This document shows, in pieces, positions 23,373-35,337 of a DNA stretch of 64,000 nt. Every line of letters begins with the position of its first letter. Position 1 is the stretch's first letter. Under the pieces are notes generated by a model, which worked only from the letters and a program-made list of their open reading frames with translations, ran no database searches and was not told the DNA's origin. The DNA comes from Cytospora piceicola (taxonomy: Eukaryota > Ascomycota > Sordariomycetes > Diaporthales > Cytosporaceae): positions 1-64,000 of the forward strand of contig JALQBC010000037.1 of assembly GCA_023375675.1 (NCBI GenBank). The letters run 5' to 3'. The position numbers and the translations under genes were made by a program.

Positions 23373-24621
23373 ATGAGGGCTATCACATCCACGGTGCTTT
23401 CCTTGCTGGTCAGCTTCGCTGCGGCAGAGCTCATAGCTCTCAGTGACATCCTCACCAACGGGACCGTGACCGCAGAGTGGAATTCAACCAGCGACTCCTA
23501 CCTTGATGGCGCAAAACTTTCTGGTCCAGCAAACGATACATCCTATGATTGGTATTCTCAATGTTTTCTACACTTCCAAAGGGGCACCCTAATCTAATGC
23601 AGAAATCAGGTGGTACTTTGATGCTGTCTCTGCTTCCACCAACGCGTCTGTCGTTGTCGTCTTCTACAACAGCGGTCCTGATGGCTTTATCAATACATAT
23701 GAAGGTGGTCCACTTTCAGTGCAAGTCACAGGGACTTTTCCCAACGGTACCCAGTATGACATAGTAGTCCCTGCCACCGGCGGCGCCGTGATCGAAACCC
23801 GCCCCGACGGCATAACCCTGGAAATCGAGGACTCGGGCTTCAGCTTTGTCGGATCTAACCTTGAAAGCTCCGAGGTGACTTATGTCATGAATATCGACTC
23901 GCCTGACATCGGTATTCAAGGGACGATCACTTGGACATCAGTGAGTTTTGCAAAGGACGCGTTGCTCCCAGACCAAGACTCACCACTGTACTGAATGCAA
24001 CATGGAAAACTAACCACCCATCAGCTCGCACCGGCTCACTACCCTTGCGATATCAACAAAGCCGGAGTGACAGAGGTGATCATCCCACACGTTGGCTGGT
24101 CGAACGCCATACCCGATGCCACAGCGACGGCCAGCCTCCGCTTCGGCGACAACACCACGCTCAGCTTCAATGATGGCGTTGGCTATCACGACAAGAACTG
24201 GGGCGACCAGCCGTTCGTTCGGAGCACCTCACAGTGGTACTGGGGCCATGCACACATCGGGCCTTACTCCATAGTCTGGTTCGACGCCCTCGACCTCGCC
24301 GGTCAGGAATACGTCTCGGGCTACGTGGCCGAGAACGGCGAGGTGCTCAGTGCCAGCTGCACATCGCAGGCGGTTGTTGCTCGTCCGTGGGGTGCAAACA
24401 GTACATACCCGCCTACCGTGACGACTGGTCCCATGGAGGGTCTGGGGATCGAGTTTGATCTGGGTGATGGTAGGACGCTGGTGGCAAATGTCACGACCGG
24501 GACCATTCTCGTTGACACCACGGGTTATATCCGCACCATTGGAACGGTTGAGGGCGGAATTGAAGGCGGGGACTCATATACGGGAAGAGCACTGTTCGAG
24601 GAGTTCGCTTTGATCGCGTAG
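23373..24621 (+). CDS. Secreted CrtC/AttH-like lipocalin-fold protein (Diels-Alderase-like family)
   Basis: Three exons, 23373-23551, 23610-23940 and 24025-24621, with 58- and 84-nt introns, give 368 residues. The N terminus has a typical signal peptide (hydrophobic Leu/Val/Ala core, Ala-Ala-Ala before residue 19). The body is beta-rich with several Asn-x-Ser/Thr sites, suiting a secreted glycoprotein. The third exon contains a family block: Gly-Tyr-His-Asp-Lys-Asn-Trp-Gly-Asp, then Trp-Tyr-Trp-Gly-His-Ala-His-Ile-Gly-Pro-Tyr. This resembles hydroxyneurosporene-synthase/AttH-like proteins, the fold family that includes the fungal decalin-forming Diels-Alderases such as CghA. Those sit beside PKS-NRPS genes; none is here, so the substrate is unknown. 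It may act on an extracellular or vacuolar substrate instead. Confidence 0.8.
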
Positions 24622-25194
24622 ACTCAAGATCATGTAATGAATATCGGTAGCTTTCTGATGTAGTAGCATCAAGGAAAATGCTATTGGCGACCTTACCGTT
24701 ACTGAAGACAACCATAATGTCCTCAGAACTCTACATATATTGGGGAGAACCAACATAGATCGGCATTTTCCAGAGTCATTCCCGAGGTCATCCCAATTCG
24801 ACTGGCCCAAGGCATCGTGAGGATATTGGGGCACACTGGTATAATGAGTTTCGAATGCAGTATTGATGGATGTCGATACATCAAGTCCTTCTCTTCTAGA
24901 CGGTGCAGCAACACGTCGGACCTTCGTTGGATGTTCCCGTGGCCGAGTCTACAGATGCAGGTGGTTATCAGGCGTAATGTCGAAGCATCAAGGGTCTAGA
25001 AAGGGGCAACATAAGGGTTAGGGTAATATCTTCCACTTTATATTGGGGGGGGATAGACGGCTTGATTGCTCAACGACGTCATTGGTCCTTGGGCGGCGTC
25101 ACGTAACGCGACGACGACGTTAACGACTACTCGATATTACACGCCGAGCGCTAAAAAAATAGAAGTATCAAGCTTCGGCGCATTCCAGGCAATC
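24622..25194. other. Intergenic region
   Basis: No gene seen. A single AGGGTTAGGGT stretch near 25014 looks telomere-like but is too short to mean anything. Confidence 0.6.
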
Positions 25195-26897
25195 ATGGCG
25201 ACACAGCAAGACCTCCAAGAGCTTCTGCGGCTGCAGACAGCTCGAAGGATGCCCATCAAGGACGCGATGGCCCAGGTCAAGGCTCTCCAAGCTGCCAGCC
25301 TGCGAAGGTCAGTCGAGCTCGATCCATACATACCATAGTTTACGACGAACCGGTTCTTGATTCCTGATTCCTGAGACATAGCATCCAACAGATTGTCGAT
25401 GCACCTCTCGATGCCGTCGAATCGGCACTGAAAGACGCCAAAGCCGCCCGATCACTGCAGAATGCCTGTAAAGCACACCTCAAGCGCATGCAGACCTCGC
25501 CAGCAACGTCTACGGGCAAACGTTCGGCCGCCCCAGCAGCTTCTGAGCATCCCAAGAGAGCAAGACACTCGTCTAGTAACGATGCTTTCATGTTTGGGCC
25601 CACCGAGATGACACCCCAGGAACTTGAGTCCTCCCTCTCCCTGCCCGTCGAAACCGACCAAGAACGCATCGCCGAGACAGCCATCTACACCAACCGCGCC
25701 CCCCTGGTTCTCGCCTTTGCGGTCGAGTTGCTTCGATATACCATGCCCGAGCAACCTCCATCGAGTAGACTCTCGTTAGCCCAGGCCGTAGTGAGCGCAA
25801 ATTCGAGGTCAAAGGCTGTAAGCATAGGGTTGGATAAGGGGCCGAGTGCTGATGATGAAGGATGGGCCGAAGGACAGCCTAGGATAAAAGTATTGGGTAG
25901 GGAGGTTGCGGTGCTGAAGAGGGGTGGGTATGAATGGAAGGGCGAAGAGGAGGAGCGGACGGAGGAGGCGGGAACGGAGGATAGGACCCGGCCAGGATCT
26001 ACGGCATCGACAACGACGCTGAAAGCCGAGGAGTCCACACCGAGCACAACAGTTGCGGCTGCTGCCTCTAGTCCTTGGTCAACGAGCCCATCTGTATCCC
26101 TCAAACAATCAACATTTATCGCCCGAGCGACCACCATCACTGAGCCGTCTCAACGACCGAACCTCCTAAAGGCCCTCCTCGACGCCCATCCCAACCTCAG
26201 AACTGCGTCCCATAACGTCTGGGCCTACCGCATCCACGCCCACGCGTCATCCATAAGCCACCACCCCCGCGAGGCCTCGCACGACGACGGCGAGACCGGC
26301 GCCGGCGACCTGCTGTTGCGGGTCATGCGCGAGACGAACGCGGTCGACACCCTCGTGGTCATGACACGCTGGTACGGCGGCGTCATGCTGGGCCCGGACC
26401 GCTGGCGGCTGATGCGCAACGTGGCCACGTCTGCGCTGTCGGAGCGGCTGCGGAGGACCGGCGTCGAGGCGTCCCTGGGCGGGGAGGCGGTGTGGGGCCT
26501 CGACCTGGAGGCGATGCGGAGCAAGTCCAGCGCCCCGGCCGGAGCGGCTGGCGGCATGGTGATACACCGCCCGGAGGCGGCGCGGAGTTACCTGCTCAAG
26601 AGCTTTGCCGGCGCCCCGGCAGAGGGCGGCGCTGATGCTGCTGCGGCTTCGGCCAAGAAGAAGACGATCAAGGCCCAGGACGCGGAGAAGGAGGATAACC
26701 TGGGGATGCTGCTCGGCGCGCTGAGGTTGCTCTTCGACAGCTGGGCAGACTTCCTGAGCACGGAGGAGCTGGACAGGCGCGCTTGGAGCTGGTATTCTGC
26801 TGCCCGGCCGGAGGTGGAGTATGGGCCGTCTGGCTGGGGTGCGAAGGGGGTGCTGAGGTTGAAGACCATATTGGATCTGCGCAGGAAGGACAGGTAG
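25195..26897 (+). CDS. IMPACT-domain (UPF0029/YIH1-like) protein
   Basis: Two exons, 25195-25307 and 25382-26897, with a 74-nt intron, give 542 residues. The core IMPACT domain lies at about residues 280-390. It starts with Ser-Thr-Phe-Ile-Ala-Arg-Ala and includes His-Asn-Val-Trp-Ala-Tyr-Arg, Glu-Thr-Gly-Ala-Gly and the diagnostic Thr-Arg-Trp-Tyr-Gly-Gly-Val-Met-Leu-Gly-Pro-Asp. In yeast YIH1 and mammalian IMPACT this domain binds GCN1 and restrains the GCN2 amino-acid starvation kinase. Those proteins carry an N-terminal RWD domain; here the N terminus is instead a short helical region followed by a Ser/Ala-rich linker and an Arg/Lys/Glu-rich insert, and a long Ala-rich C-terminal extension is present. 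It may therefore be a divergent IMPACT relative rather than a YIH1 ortholog. Confidence 0.85.
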
Positions 26898-28476
26898 ACT
26901 GTTCCCTCGCTGTGGGCGCATCACGACTACATCGTAGATGATGCAAAGTGTAAGCCTAACCGAACGTGGGCTGCCGTGATCTGTATTCTCGTTAAGGTAT
27001 GTGGCGTCTGGTGGGGACGAGGCTTCGGTGTTATGTCTGCGGTACCTTGCTTCTTATATGAGGCATATGGAATGATACCCATTTTTCTATTTTGCTTAAC
27101 ATGGAGGGCTTAATTCATTAACGCAAAGAACTGTATCATGTCACCTTGACAACATTCACCCTTGGAATGAAAATCACTTGAAAATAGGTGAGGCAGCCGG
27201 CAAGTGTGGGACGGTACATGTTTATGTCCATTTCGGCCCACAGCCTAGAAGTATCGTGGCTTGGGGCGCGGGGAAGTAACTCTTGATCACTGTCACGGCC
27301 GTGGTGTTGCTCGAGCCATGGCGCAAGTCCTCGTCCAATCTGGCTCCTGTCAGCGCTGAGCGAGGCAGATTGTATGGCTATACATATAGCAGACGGTTGT
27401 AGGAGACGTGCAAAGCCTCAAGTTTGAGAGCACAGGCCGACGTGGCGACGCTGACGTCCTTTTGGCATTCTGCATAGCGCCCCATCACATGACTGCCTCT
27501 GGAGTGCATGTTCAAAGTCTGGTGTGGCGCTCTTGCTTGTGATTACTCTACATATGTAGGGTATGTAGGCGACAGCTAGAGCTGACGTCCTCAATGCGGT
27601 ATCGACGACACACGACGCTATTGGAAAGAGGTTTATCAGAACCATAATACAGCCTGATATAGAGACTGATAATCTACACCAGAACCTGTATCTCATAAGA
27701 TGCCCAATCAAAAAGTCTCCCTCTATACGTAGGTCCTGCTTGAGGCATATATCTATGCCTTATTCGCCGGTGCAGGATGCTCAAGCAACCAGAAAGGCGA
27801 GCCAACGCCTCCCTAGCCAGAATGCACATGGATGAAGGTATCGTGACCCATGATCAAAGGGGCGTGGTACGTAGTGGAATGTGTTGCCAGGTCCGGGGTT
27901 GATGACATTGACCTAGCGAGATACTTACTTTAAGTAAGTATCTATGTAGGTTTGTAAGTACCTACCTATATTACCCACTTCTTCCCCGGACTCGGCTCCC
28001 ACCGGATGTTGCGAACTGGCCACTCAGACGGGCCCCGAACAAAATGACCACTTGATCTGCATCAGAAACTGCCGATCTTCGGCCGGGAGGAAAACCTCGG
28101 CCAGTTTTTTCCCTTGCTTGGCGGACTGCGGGTTGCGGACAACAGCCGTTGAAGAAAGGTTGTCCGTAGCGAGAGACGAGGAGAGAGCTCAGCTCACTTT
28201 TTTTTTGATGCGTCATCCCAAACTTCGTCTTCGCCAGTTGTTGTGACTCCAACATCGAACGGTGGACATAACATCACCACCGCCTCTCTTTTCTTGTCTT
28301 TCCACTTGGTTCCCACAATAATGCCATAGCATCCTTTCATGCTCTTCGACGTAAACTTGGACTTTGGCTGAAGACCGGTTTCAATCCTCAATGCCTCAAG
28401 TGCACTGAGAAGGACCCACACACAGACACACACCACATCCACCAACCCACACACAAACACACACCATCAATCGGTC
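26898..28476. other. Intergenic region
   Basis: No gene seen. A cluster of TAAGTA/TACCTACCTA motifs lies near 27920-27975. The last 100 bases are CA-rich and probably the leader of the ETF-QO gene. Confidence 0.6.
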
Positions 28477-30514
28477 ATGTCAGCGCCCGCGAGAATATCA
28501 GGGCGTCTTGCCCGGTCCGCCAGGCCATTTGCGAGGCCACAAGCAAGAACCATCACACAATGCCTCCCAAGGAGGACAGTAATACGGCAATCATATGCTG
28601 CAACGAGCAGGATACCGCAGACGAGGCTGTTTTCAGTGAGCACCAGGAGATGGATGGCAACACCAGATGACTCTTTCGACCCGTCTACGATAGAACGAGA
28701 GAGCGACCAGGTCGATGTGTGTATCGTCGGCGGAGGTATGATTCGCCCCAGTGCCCTTCCCACCTCAAATATATGCCTGTGCCCCCCTCTGACTTGTCTT
28801 TACTTCACGAACAGGCCCCGCCGGCCTTTCCGCCGCAATCCGCCTCAAGCAACTGGCCAACGCAGCCGGCAACGAAGACTTCCGCGTCCTCCTCCTCGAA
28901 AAGGCCGGCGAGCTCGGAGCACACATCCTCTCCGGCGCCGTAATCCAGCCCACCGCCGTCGAGGAGCTCTTCCCGGACTGGCTGGCCGAGGACAACGAGT
29001 CGCGCTTCGACGGCGCCACCCCCGCCGGCGACGACTACATGCGCTTCCTGACCAAGACCATGTCGATCCCCATCCCCGCCCCGCCACAGATGCACAACAA
29101 GGGCAACTACATCCTCTCGCTGAACCAGTTTACAAAGTGGCTCGGTGACCGCGCCGAGGAGGTCGGCGTGGAGGTATACCCCGGTTTCAGCGCGAGCGAG
29201 GTCCTCTACAAGCCCGACGGGAGCGTCCTGGGCGTGGCGACCAACGACCTCGGCATGGGCCGCAACGGCCAGCCAAAGGACACGTTCGAGCGGGGCATGG
29301 AGTTCCACGCGCGGGTGACGATCTTCGGCGAGGGGTGCCACGGCAGCCTGACCAAGCAGGTCATCAAGAAGTTCGACCTGCGCAGCGACTCGCAGCAGCA
29401 GAGCTACGGCCTGGGCGTCAAGGAGGTGTGGGAGGTGTCGCCCGACAAGTTCAAGAAGGGCGAGGTCACGCACTCGATGGGGTACCCCCTTCCCTACGAC
29501 ACGTACGGCGGCGGGTGGATGTACCACTTTGGCGACAACCTCGTGTCCATCGGCCTGGTCACGGCCCTGGACTACCCCAACCCGTGGCTGAGCCCGTACC
29601 AGGAGTTCCAGAAGATGAAGAAGCACCCGATGTACGCCTCGGTCCTCGAGGGCGGCAAGTGCATCTCGTACGGCGCGCGCGCGCTCAACGAGGGCGGCCT
29701 CCAGTCCATCCCCAGGGTGGCCTTCCCGGGCGGCGCGCTGATCGGCGACTCGGCGGGCTTCGTCAACGTGCCCAAGATCAAGGGCACGCACAACGCCATG
29801 AAGAGCGGCATGCTCGCCGCCGAGGCGGCCTGGAAGGCGCTCGAGGCCACCACCGACGACGCGTCCGTCTTCCTGTACGACTACGAGACCAGCCTGCGCG
29901 GGAGCTCCATCTGGAAGGAGCTCAAGGAGGTGCGCAACATGCGGCCCTCGTTCCACTCCCCGCTGGGCCTGTACGGCGGCATGATGTACTCGGGCATCGA
30001 GGCCTTCGTGCTCAAGGGCCGGGTGCCCTGGACCTTCAAGCACAAGGTCACGGACCACGGGGCCACCAAGCGCGCCGACCAGTGCGACAAGATCGAGTAC
30101 GAGAAGCCCGACGGGAAGCTGACCTTCGACATCCTCACGAGCGTGAGCCGGACCGGCACCAACCACGAGGAGGACCAGCCCGTGCACCTGCAGGTCAAGG
30201 ACTGGGACAAGCACACCGCCGAGACGTGGCCGGCGTTCAAGGGCCTGGAGAACAGGTTCTGCCCGGCGGGTGTGTATGAGTATGTCGAGGATTCCTCCAA
30301 GGATTTGGGAGTGAGGTTCCAGATTAACGCGCAGAAGTAAGTTTTCTCTCTCTCTCTCTGTGTGTATGTATTATCACTGCGGGCAGCACGATGACTGACT
30401 TCCTCCTGCAATAGCTGTATCCACTGCAAGACATGTGACATCAAGGCCCCCAACCAGGATATCAACTGGCAGGTTCCTCAGGGTGGCGAGGGACCCAAGT
30501 ACTACATGACATAG
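28477..30514 (+). CDS. CIR2: Electron-transfer flavoprotein-ubiquinone oxidoreductase, mitochondrial
   Basis: Three exons, 28477-28735, 28815-30336 and 30415-30514, with 79- and 78-nt introns, give 626 residues, the normal family length. The enzyme passes electrons from ETF, reduced by fatty-acid and amino-acid dehydrogenases, to ubiquinone in the inner mitochondrial membrane. An Arg-rich, acid-poor N terminus of about 60 residues suits a mitochondrial presequence. The FAD dinucleotide-binding motif (Val-Gly-Gly-Gly-Pro-Ala-Gly) is split by intron 1. The C-terminal 4Fe-4S ligands are present: Cys in Cys-Pro-Ala-Gly-Val-Tyr, then Cys-Ile-His-Cys-Lys-Thr-Cys after intron 2. The protein ends with the conserved Pro-Lys-Tyr-Tyr-Met-Thr. 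Exon 2 has extreme GC-ending codon choice. The symbol is from the yeast ortholog. Confidence 0.97.
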
Positions 30515-33500
30515 ACGGACTGGAAGACATGCACCAGGCACTACGGGACTAAGGACATAGAAAGTTCCAAATGTGATGCATTTCGAGTATATAAGTTAGG
30601 AAGATCAATTGTACCAAAGTAGATATGGAGATTTTGGAGCAGGCAACACCCGCAAGTATCTTTGTAGCGGCAAACGGCCCAAAGGTGCGAAAGTCGGGAA
30701 CCGAAGGCCCTGATCGACGCATCGCTTTCAGCCTCGTGCCCTTGGGGAACACGGTGATTACCACAAGCGTGACATGAGCCGTAGATTATCTGCTCTCAAC
30801 GACTGCGCGACCAGCACGACCATCTATTTGAAGGCGCAGGTATACGGGATGGGATACCTACCGAGATACTCAGGACCCTTGAGCACCGCGTCGAAACCAC
30901 AGCCTGGGCGCTGAGGTGGGATCAGGTAGAGACGACGCACGGCATATGCACATACATGACGAAGGTCGCGGCCGAACCCGCACTGGCTCAGCACGTCGGT
31001 AAGTTGGGAGCATGTGCGGCGAGCGGGGGGTCAGACCTTGCAGCCCTGCCCAGAGCTTTGAAGGGTCCCTCGGGCCGCGGCTGACATGTGACCGGTTGAA
31101 GCAGCCTGGCAGAACTCTGCCTGTCGTCGGCGCGGGTGATGCTTGTGTGTGGGGTGCTGCTCTTGTGAGCTATGCCTTTCCACTTCCTTTCTGGAGGAAG
31201 CAGGACCTTCTCTATTGATCAAACCTCCAACTCCTCGTCCTGCAAGAAAGGCACCGTCTGCCAAGCCGAGGTCTTAGTTCGACGGGAGGAAGGACAAAGG
31301 GGGATTTACTTTTTCTACTTTGCCGCGGGGTCAAATTACCACAGCGGCAGATTGCCGTGGTATTGGTTGTTCTGAAGGATTGAGTGCTGCTCGTCAGCGG
31401 CACAGACACAAGTAGGCCGTTCAAAAAGGTCAGCAGCATAATATCATTGGATCGCTGCAGAGAAATGGCATTGTGTGGTGAGACCAATTTCCGTTGTCCT
31501 CATCATGCAGCGGCGCAGACGCACACACACGGGTGACAGAACATGGGGTGAGGGATCAATGTAAGTGACAGGAGTTGTGCCGGCATAGGGGTTGAAGGGT
31601 GAGACGAGTTGCTGCTCCCTGTTCCAGCTCCCAGCTCCTGCAGGCTGCAGACTGCAGACTGCAGGGTCACAATCCTGCGATCTCGCCCTTTGTTGAGCCT
31701 AGTGATCCTGGGCAGGGGATCCACAGCGTTGATGGGGCATTCATCAGATAAAACTACGCCCGATATGAAACTTGCTAGAAGGACACGTTGGTTTTGTGTC
31801 TGATGCGCAATGGCGGCAGAAGTAGCGTATTTCTTTGAGAAGAAGAAAGAGCCTCATGAGTGTCCCTGAGACGGTAGCATGGCGCGAGAAGGCCCTTGAT
31901 GAAGAAGAAGCAAGCATGCAGACAGGTAAGCAAGCAAACCTGGAATGACTCATTTCGAAATCCAGATTCCAACCCAAGGGGACAAAAAAGACGAGGACGG
32001 ACAAGGCTGGCGCGCGCATTCCATTGGTCGGGAAAGCTGGCTGGGTTCGTCGGGAAAAGAGGTAAAAGGGGCACGGTTCACCTATTTGCGGACAGCCATT
32101 GTCGCAACGGGACACGGGAGCAACACCAGTCGCGCGACTCGCGGAGGGAAAAAAGTTCCAGGCCGAGCGAGTAAGCGGTACCGGTACATGTCAGACCGGT
32201 AGAAGGGGGTTGCACCCACCCACACACACAGCGCTCCCTGCCTCCACAGGCCTCAAGTCTGGGCCTGTGAAAGCCACTAGAAGATGTTAAATCTGGGGCT
32301 CTGTGCCCCCTCCTGGCGTCCACAGCCAGCTGGTCCCAAAAGTGGAAGACGCTGGATCCCAAGGAGCGGCGGCGGTGTCGGGGGAACCTGGAGGGCAGAC
32401 GCGTTCCAAGTTTTGCTCAAGGGGATCGCTCAAACCTCTCACACCACACCCATCGTGATGGTGACAAAACGTCATGAGACTGTCTCGTCGTGTCTGTCGT
32501 GACCCCTTTGTCTGGCGTAAAATCTTTATTTCTGATATAATCAAAGTTGCTGCATGTCGTAGACGAGACTTCTATTCCCCATGATAGATTGTCTGTTTGT
32601 ATGTTGAGCAGGACTGGCAGGTTGGGTCGTCGGGAAGAGGGATGGGAACGCTAACGTAGGGTGAGGGTGGCCGCGGTGGTGGAAGGGAAAGGAAGAGCAT
32701 TGCGCAAGCAGGTTTCCAGCCCAGGATGAGCCCCCAAATGAAATTGGGATTGCCAGCGAGGTTTGCCTCAGGCAGCAGTTTGCCAAGAAGAGCGCTGTTG
32801 TCTACCAGGACCAGTGGCCGAAGCTTATCTCCGGGGTAAACAACGGATCAGGGCCTGTGCATGAAACGGGCCCGATAGCGTCGCATGTGGAGGGAGGGGG
32901 AGGGGCAACAGGTGACAAGGGCCTGGAGATGACGAAGGCAGGAATATAGCTATAGCCATCAGAGCCTTGCAGTAGGAAGCATGGTCTCCAGATGTTGCAC
33001 TCTCACGTCGTTGTCTTGACAGTAACAAGAGACGTTAGGGATCTGCTAACTCGTGGTTGTGTGCCGGTCGAGAGCTCCTGGAAGTTGTCGTGTCGCAAGC
33101 GGATGGAGGATCAAGACTGTAGCCTGCAGCCGGAAATGCAAAATGCTACTATCCATCGGGAGAATTTGTTGCATAGCGCACAGCCTTGTCGCTCGTGGCA
33201 TTTGGTTGTTGTTGGTTGTCGTCATTTGCTTTCGCCGTCGCTCCGTTCGGTATATCTGTTCGCATTCGCTGATCTTGTTGTTGCTGCAGCAGCAGTCGGA
33301 ATAGAGCGTTTGATGTGTCTGGAACCAACGGGCAGATGTGCCACACGGGTGTTGCTCAGCCCACGGACTTTGGTGACGATCGCGTTCATTTCGTTTGCTT
33401 TTTGGATCATGGTGTCTCCTGATGCAAACGAACCTATTAACGCCTGGCTGGCGCCCCCCCTACTCTCTGCGTGTTTCTCACCGAGTTGCTGTTTTATAGT

Positions 33501-34052
33501 TAGATATTCATGAAGACGAGAACCATGCAGTAATAGCATCAATCCGCATCTGCGATCCAGAGAGTTAGAAGGAAAGAAGGCATAGCATGATCAAAATATA
33601 GGGGTGGAGAGGTTGCTGTGGTTTCAGAGTTGTGAAGGGTGAAGGGTGTGGCAGAAGTCATCAAGTAACAATATGGTGGTAATATTACGAAGGAAGTAAG
33701 TGAGTGGGTGCACGGTCCATGAAAGAGCGGCCATAACAATGATGACAGCTAAGTGAAGGGGGGGGGGACCTTGTGTACCAGGAGTATGTACCGGTACATG
33801 ATGGGAAACAGGGTGGAGGACGGCACAGACACCAGGGATGAGCCTTGCCGGAATAGGTTAGTACATGGCAGCATTGGGAAAAGATACCGTAGAATACGTA
33901 TTTATGTCATACTTCTTGTCCGCTGATTGGATGCAGCGACCCTTGATGGAGCATCTTAGACGGCGCTAGTCGGAGACGAAAAATTGAAAATTTGCAGTGG
34001 CCTCTGGACGCCACAGCACCAATTCCTGCCTGAGGTTGCCACTTGCTCCTTC

Positions 34053-34058
34053 TATAAA
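34053..34058 (+). promoter_or_regulatory. Candidate TATA box of the TBP gene
   Basis: TATAAA at 34053-34058 is followed within 150 bases by a CA-rich tract typical of fungal leaders. No other plus-strand gene lies before the TBP start at 35338, so it would direct a leader of roughly 1.2 kb before splicing. Confidence 0.4.
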
Positions 34059-34193
34059 GAGGCAGCACCCCCCAACACCGCCCGTTTCGCAAGCTTTGGA
34101 GCGGAAGTCCCGACCGGCCCTACGTATCTGCTACCTCTCCCAACGTTTGGCCTTACCAATACTTTTTTTTATTAACCCACACCACGCAACCAT

Positions 34194-34229
34194 ACACACA
34201 CACACACACACACACTCACACTCACACAC
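34194..34229. repeat. (CA)n tract
   Basis: A dinucleotide CA run of about 22 bases followed by CTCACA variants, within the presumed transcribed leader of the TBP gene. Confidence 0.9.
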
Positions 34230-35337
34230 CTTACCTAACCATATCACATCACACCACGCTTGACCTCAACTTCTACCCTTGACCTCATCCTCACCTTGAT
34301 CTACATCAACAACGAGGACGAACCGCATCGCGAATCATCTCCCGAGACCGAGATCGAGATCGTCTTTACGGATCGTAACCATCAATTGCCTCCCCCTCCT
34401 TTCCTTTCCTGGTTGCGCTTCGTGTGTGTGCGCACCGACCTTCTCTTGTTACCTAATTGTCTCTGCGACAAAGGAACAGTCTTCCCCAGGCCAACCTTCT
34501 TGTTGCCCCTCCGACCTACAGTACTAGGAAAGAGATCAAGGACCCTTTCTCACGAGACCGAGAAAACCGAGTCAAGACATCGCACAGGATACGTTGCTGT
34601 GTAAAGAGAAATCAAGATCAAGCCGAAACAAGAAGAGAAGAATAGACACCTTCATTTCCCGTACCTAAGAAAACCATCGCGCGCAGCGATTCGAGTCGTC
34701 GGTATTACGTCAACGTCACCTGCAACTGCAACCAAACGCGTCGCGAATCCTTCGTCGCCGTCAAGTCAAGTCAAAAGTCAGAAAGGTCATCATCAACAAA
34801 GAGACGACACTCAAGACACTCGGCCCGACGAGGACATCAAGCGCATCGCAAAGCAGCTTGTCGTCAATACCGACTTCGAAGAATCGGCCTGCCTTTGTGC
34901 ACCCGTATCCGTCCGTGTCATATCGTGAGCAGTCGCTGTAGGGGAGACATTCACTTGTTCTTCTCCCACAATTGGTACGTCACTGCGTCTTCTCCCTGAA
35001 GACAGATCATTTGGGTGTCTGGGTGAGCTCCAGCAGCTGTCGCAGTGGCACTTTGTTTTCCCGTGTCACTGGAGTTCACTATCCATCCCACCACAACCAC
35101 AACCAACCACCCTTGCAATCGTAGAAAATGCACAGAGGCGGAAGATCCATTTTCCATTTGCCCAAGCTCCAGCTCCATTCCAAGTCTTGCCCACTAGCAT
35201 CAGGCCTGCCACAACGATCATTCGACACATTGTTGCACCATGATCAACAGTTTACTAACAGCGGTCAAACCACAGATCTGCCCGAAATATCTGTCACCTA
35301 GATTCGGTTCTCTTGATCATATCAGTCCCTCGCAAAT

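Larger units (their letters stand above)
30515..35337. other. Long gene-free stretch with presumed TBP promoter and leader
   Basis: No supportable coding region over 4.8 kb. CTGCAGA repeats lie near 31640-31665. From about 34050 the sequence looks like a promoter and long transcribed leader of the TATA-binding protein gene: a TATAAA box, a CA-repeat tract and then C/T- and AC-rich DNA. The 114-codon frame at 34260-34604 lies in this leader and shows no family features. Confidence 0.55.

Noticed and set aside
25012..25026. Telomere-like GGGTTAGGG
   Set aside because: Only about one and a half units, within a normal intergenic region; the copy near 52013 is equally short.
28805..30214. 469-codon antisense frame across the ETF-QO gene
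   Set aside because: An antisense shadow caused by extreme GC-ending codons; the sense strand encodes a complete conserved enzyme.
34260..34604. 114-codon frame upstream of TBP
   Set aside because: It lies in the presumed leader, starts next to a CA repeat and has no domain; at most an upstream ORF.
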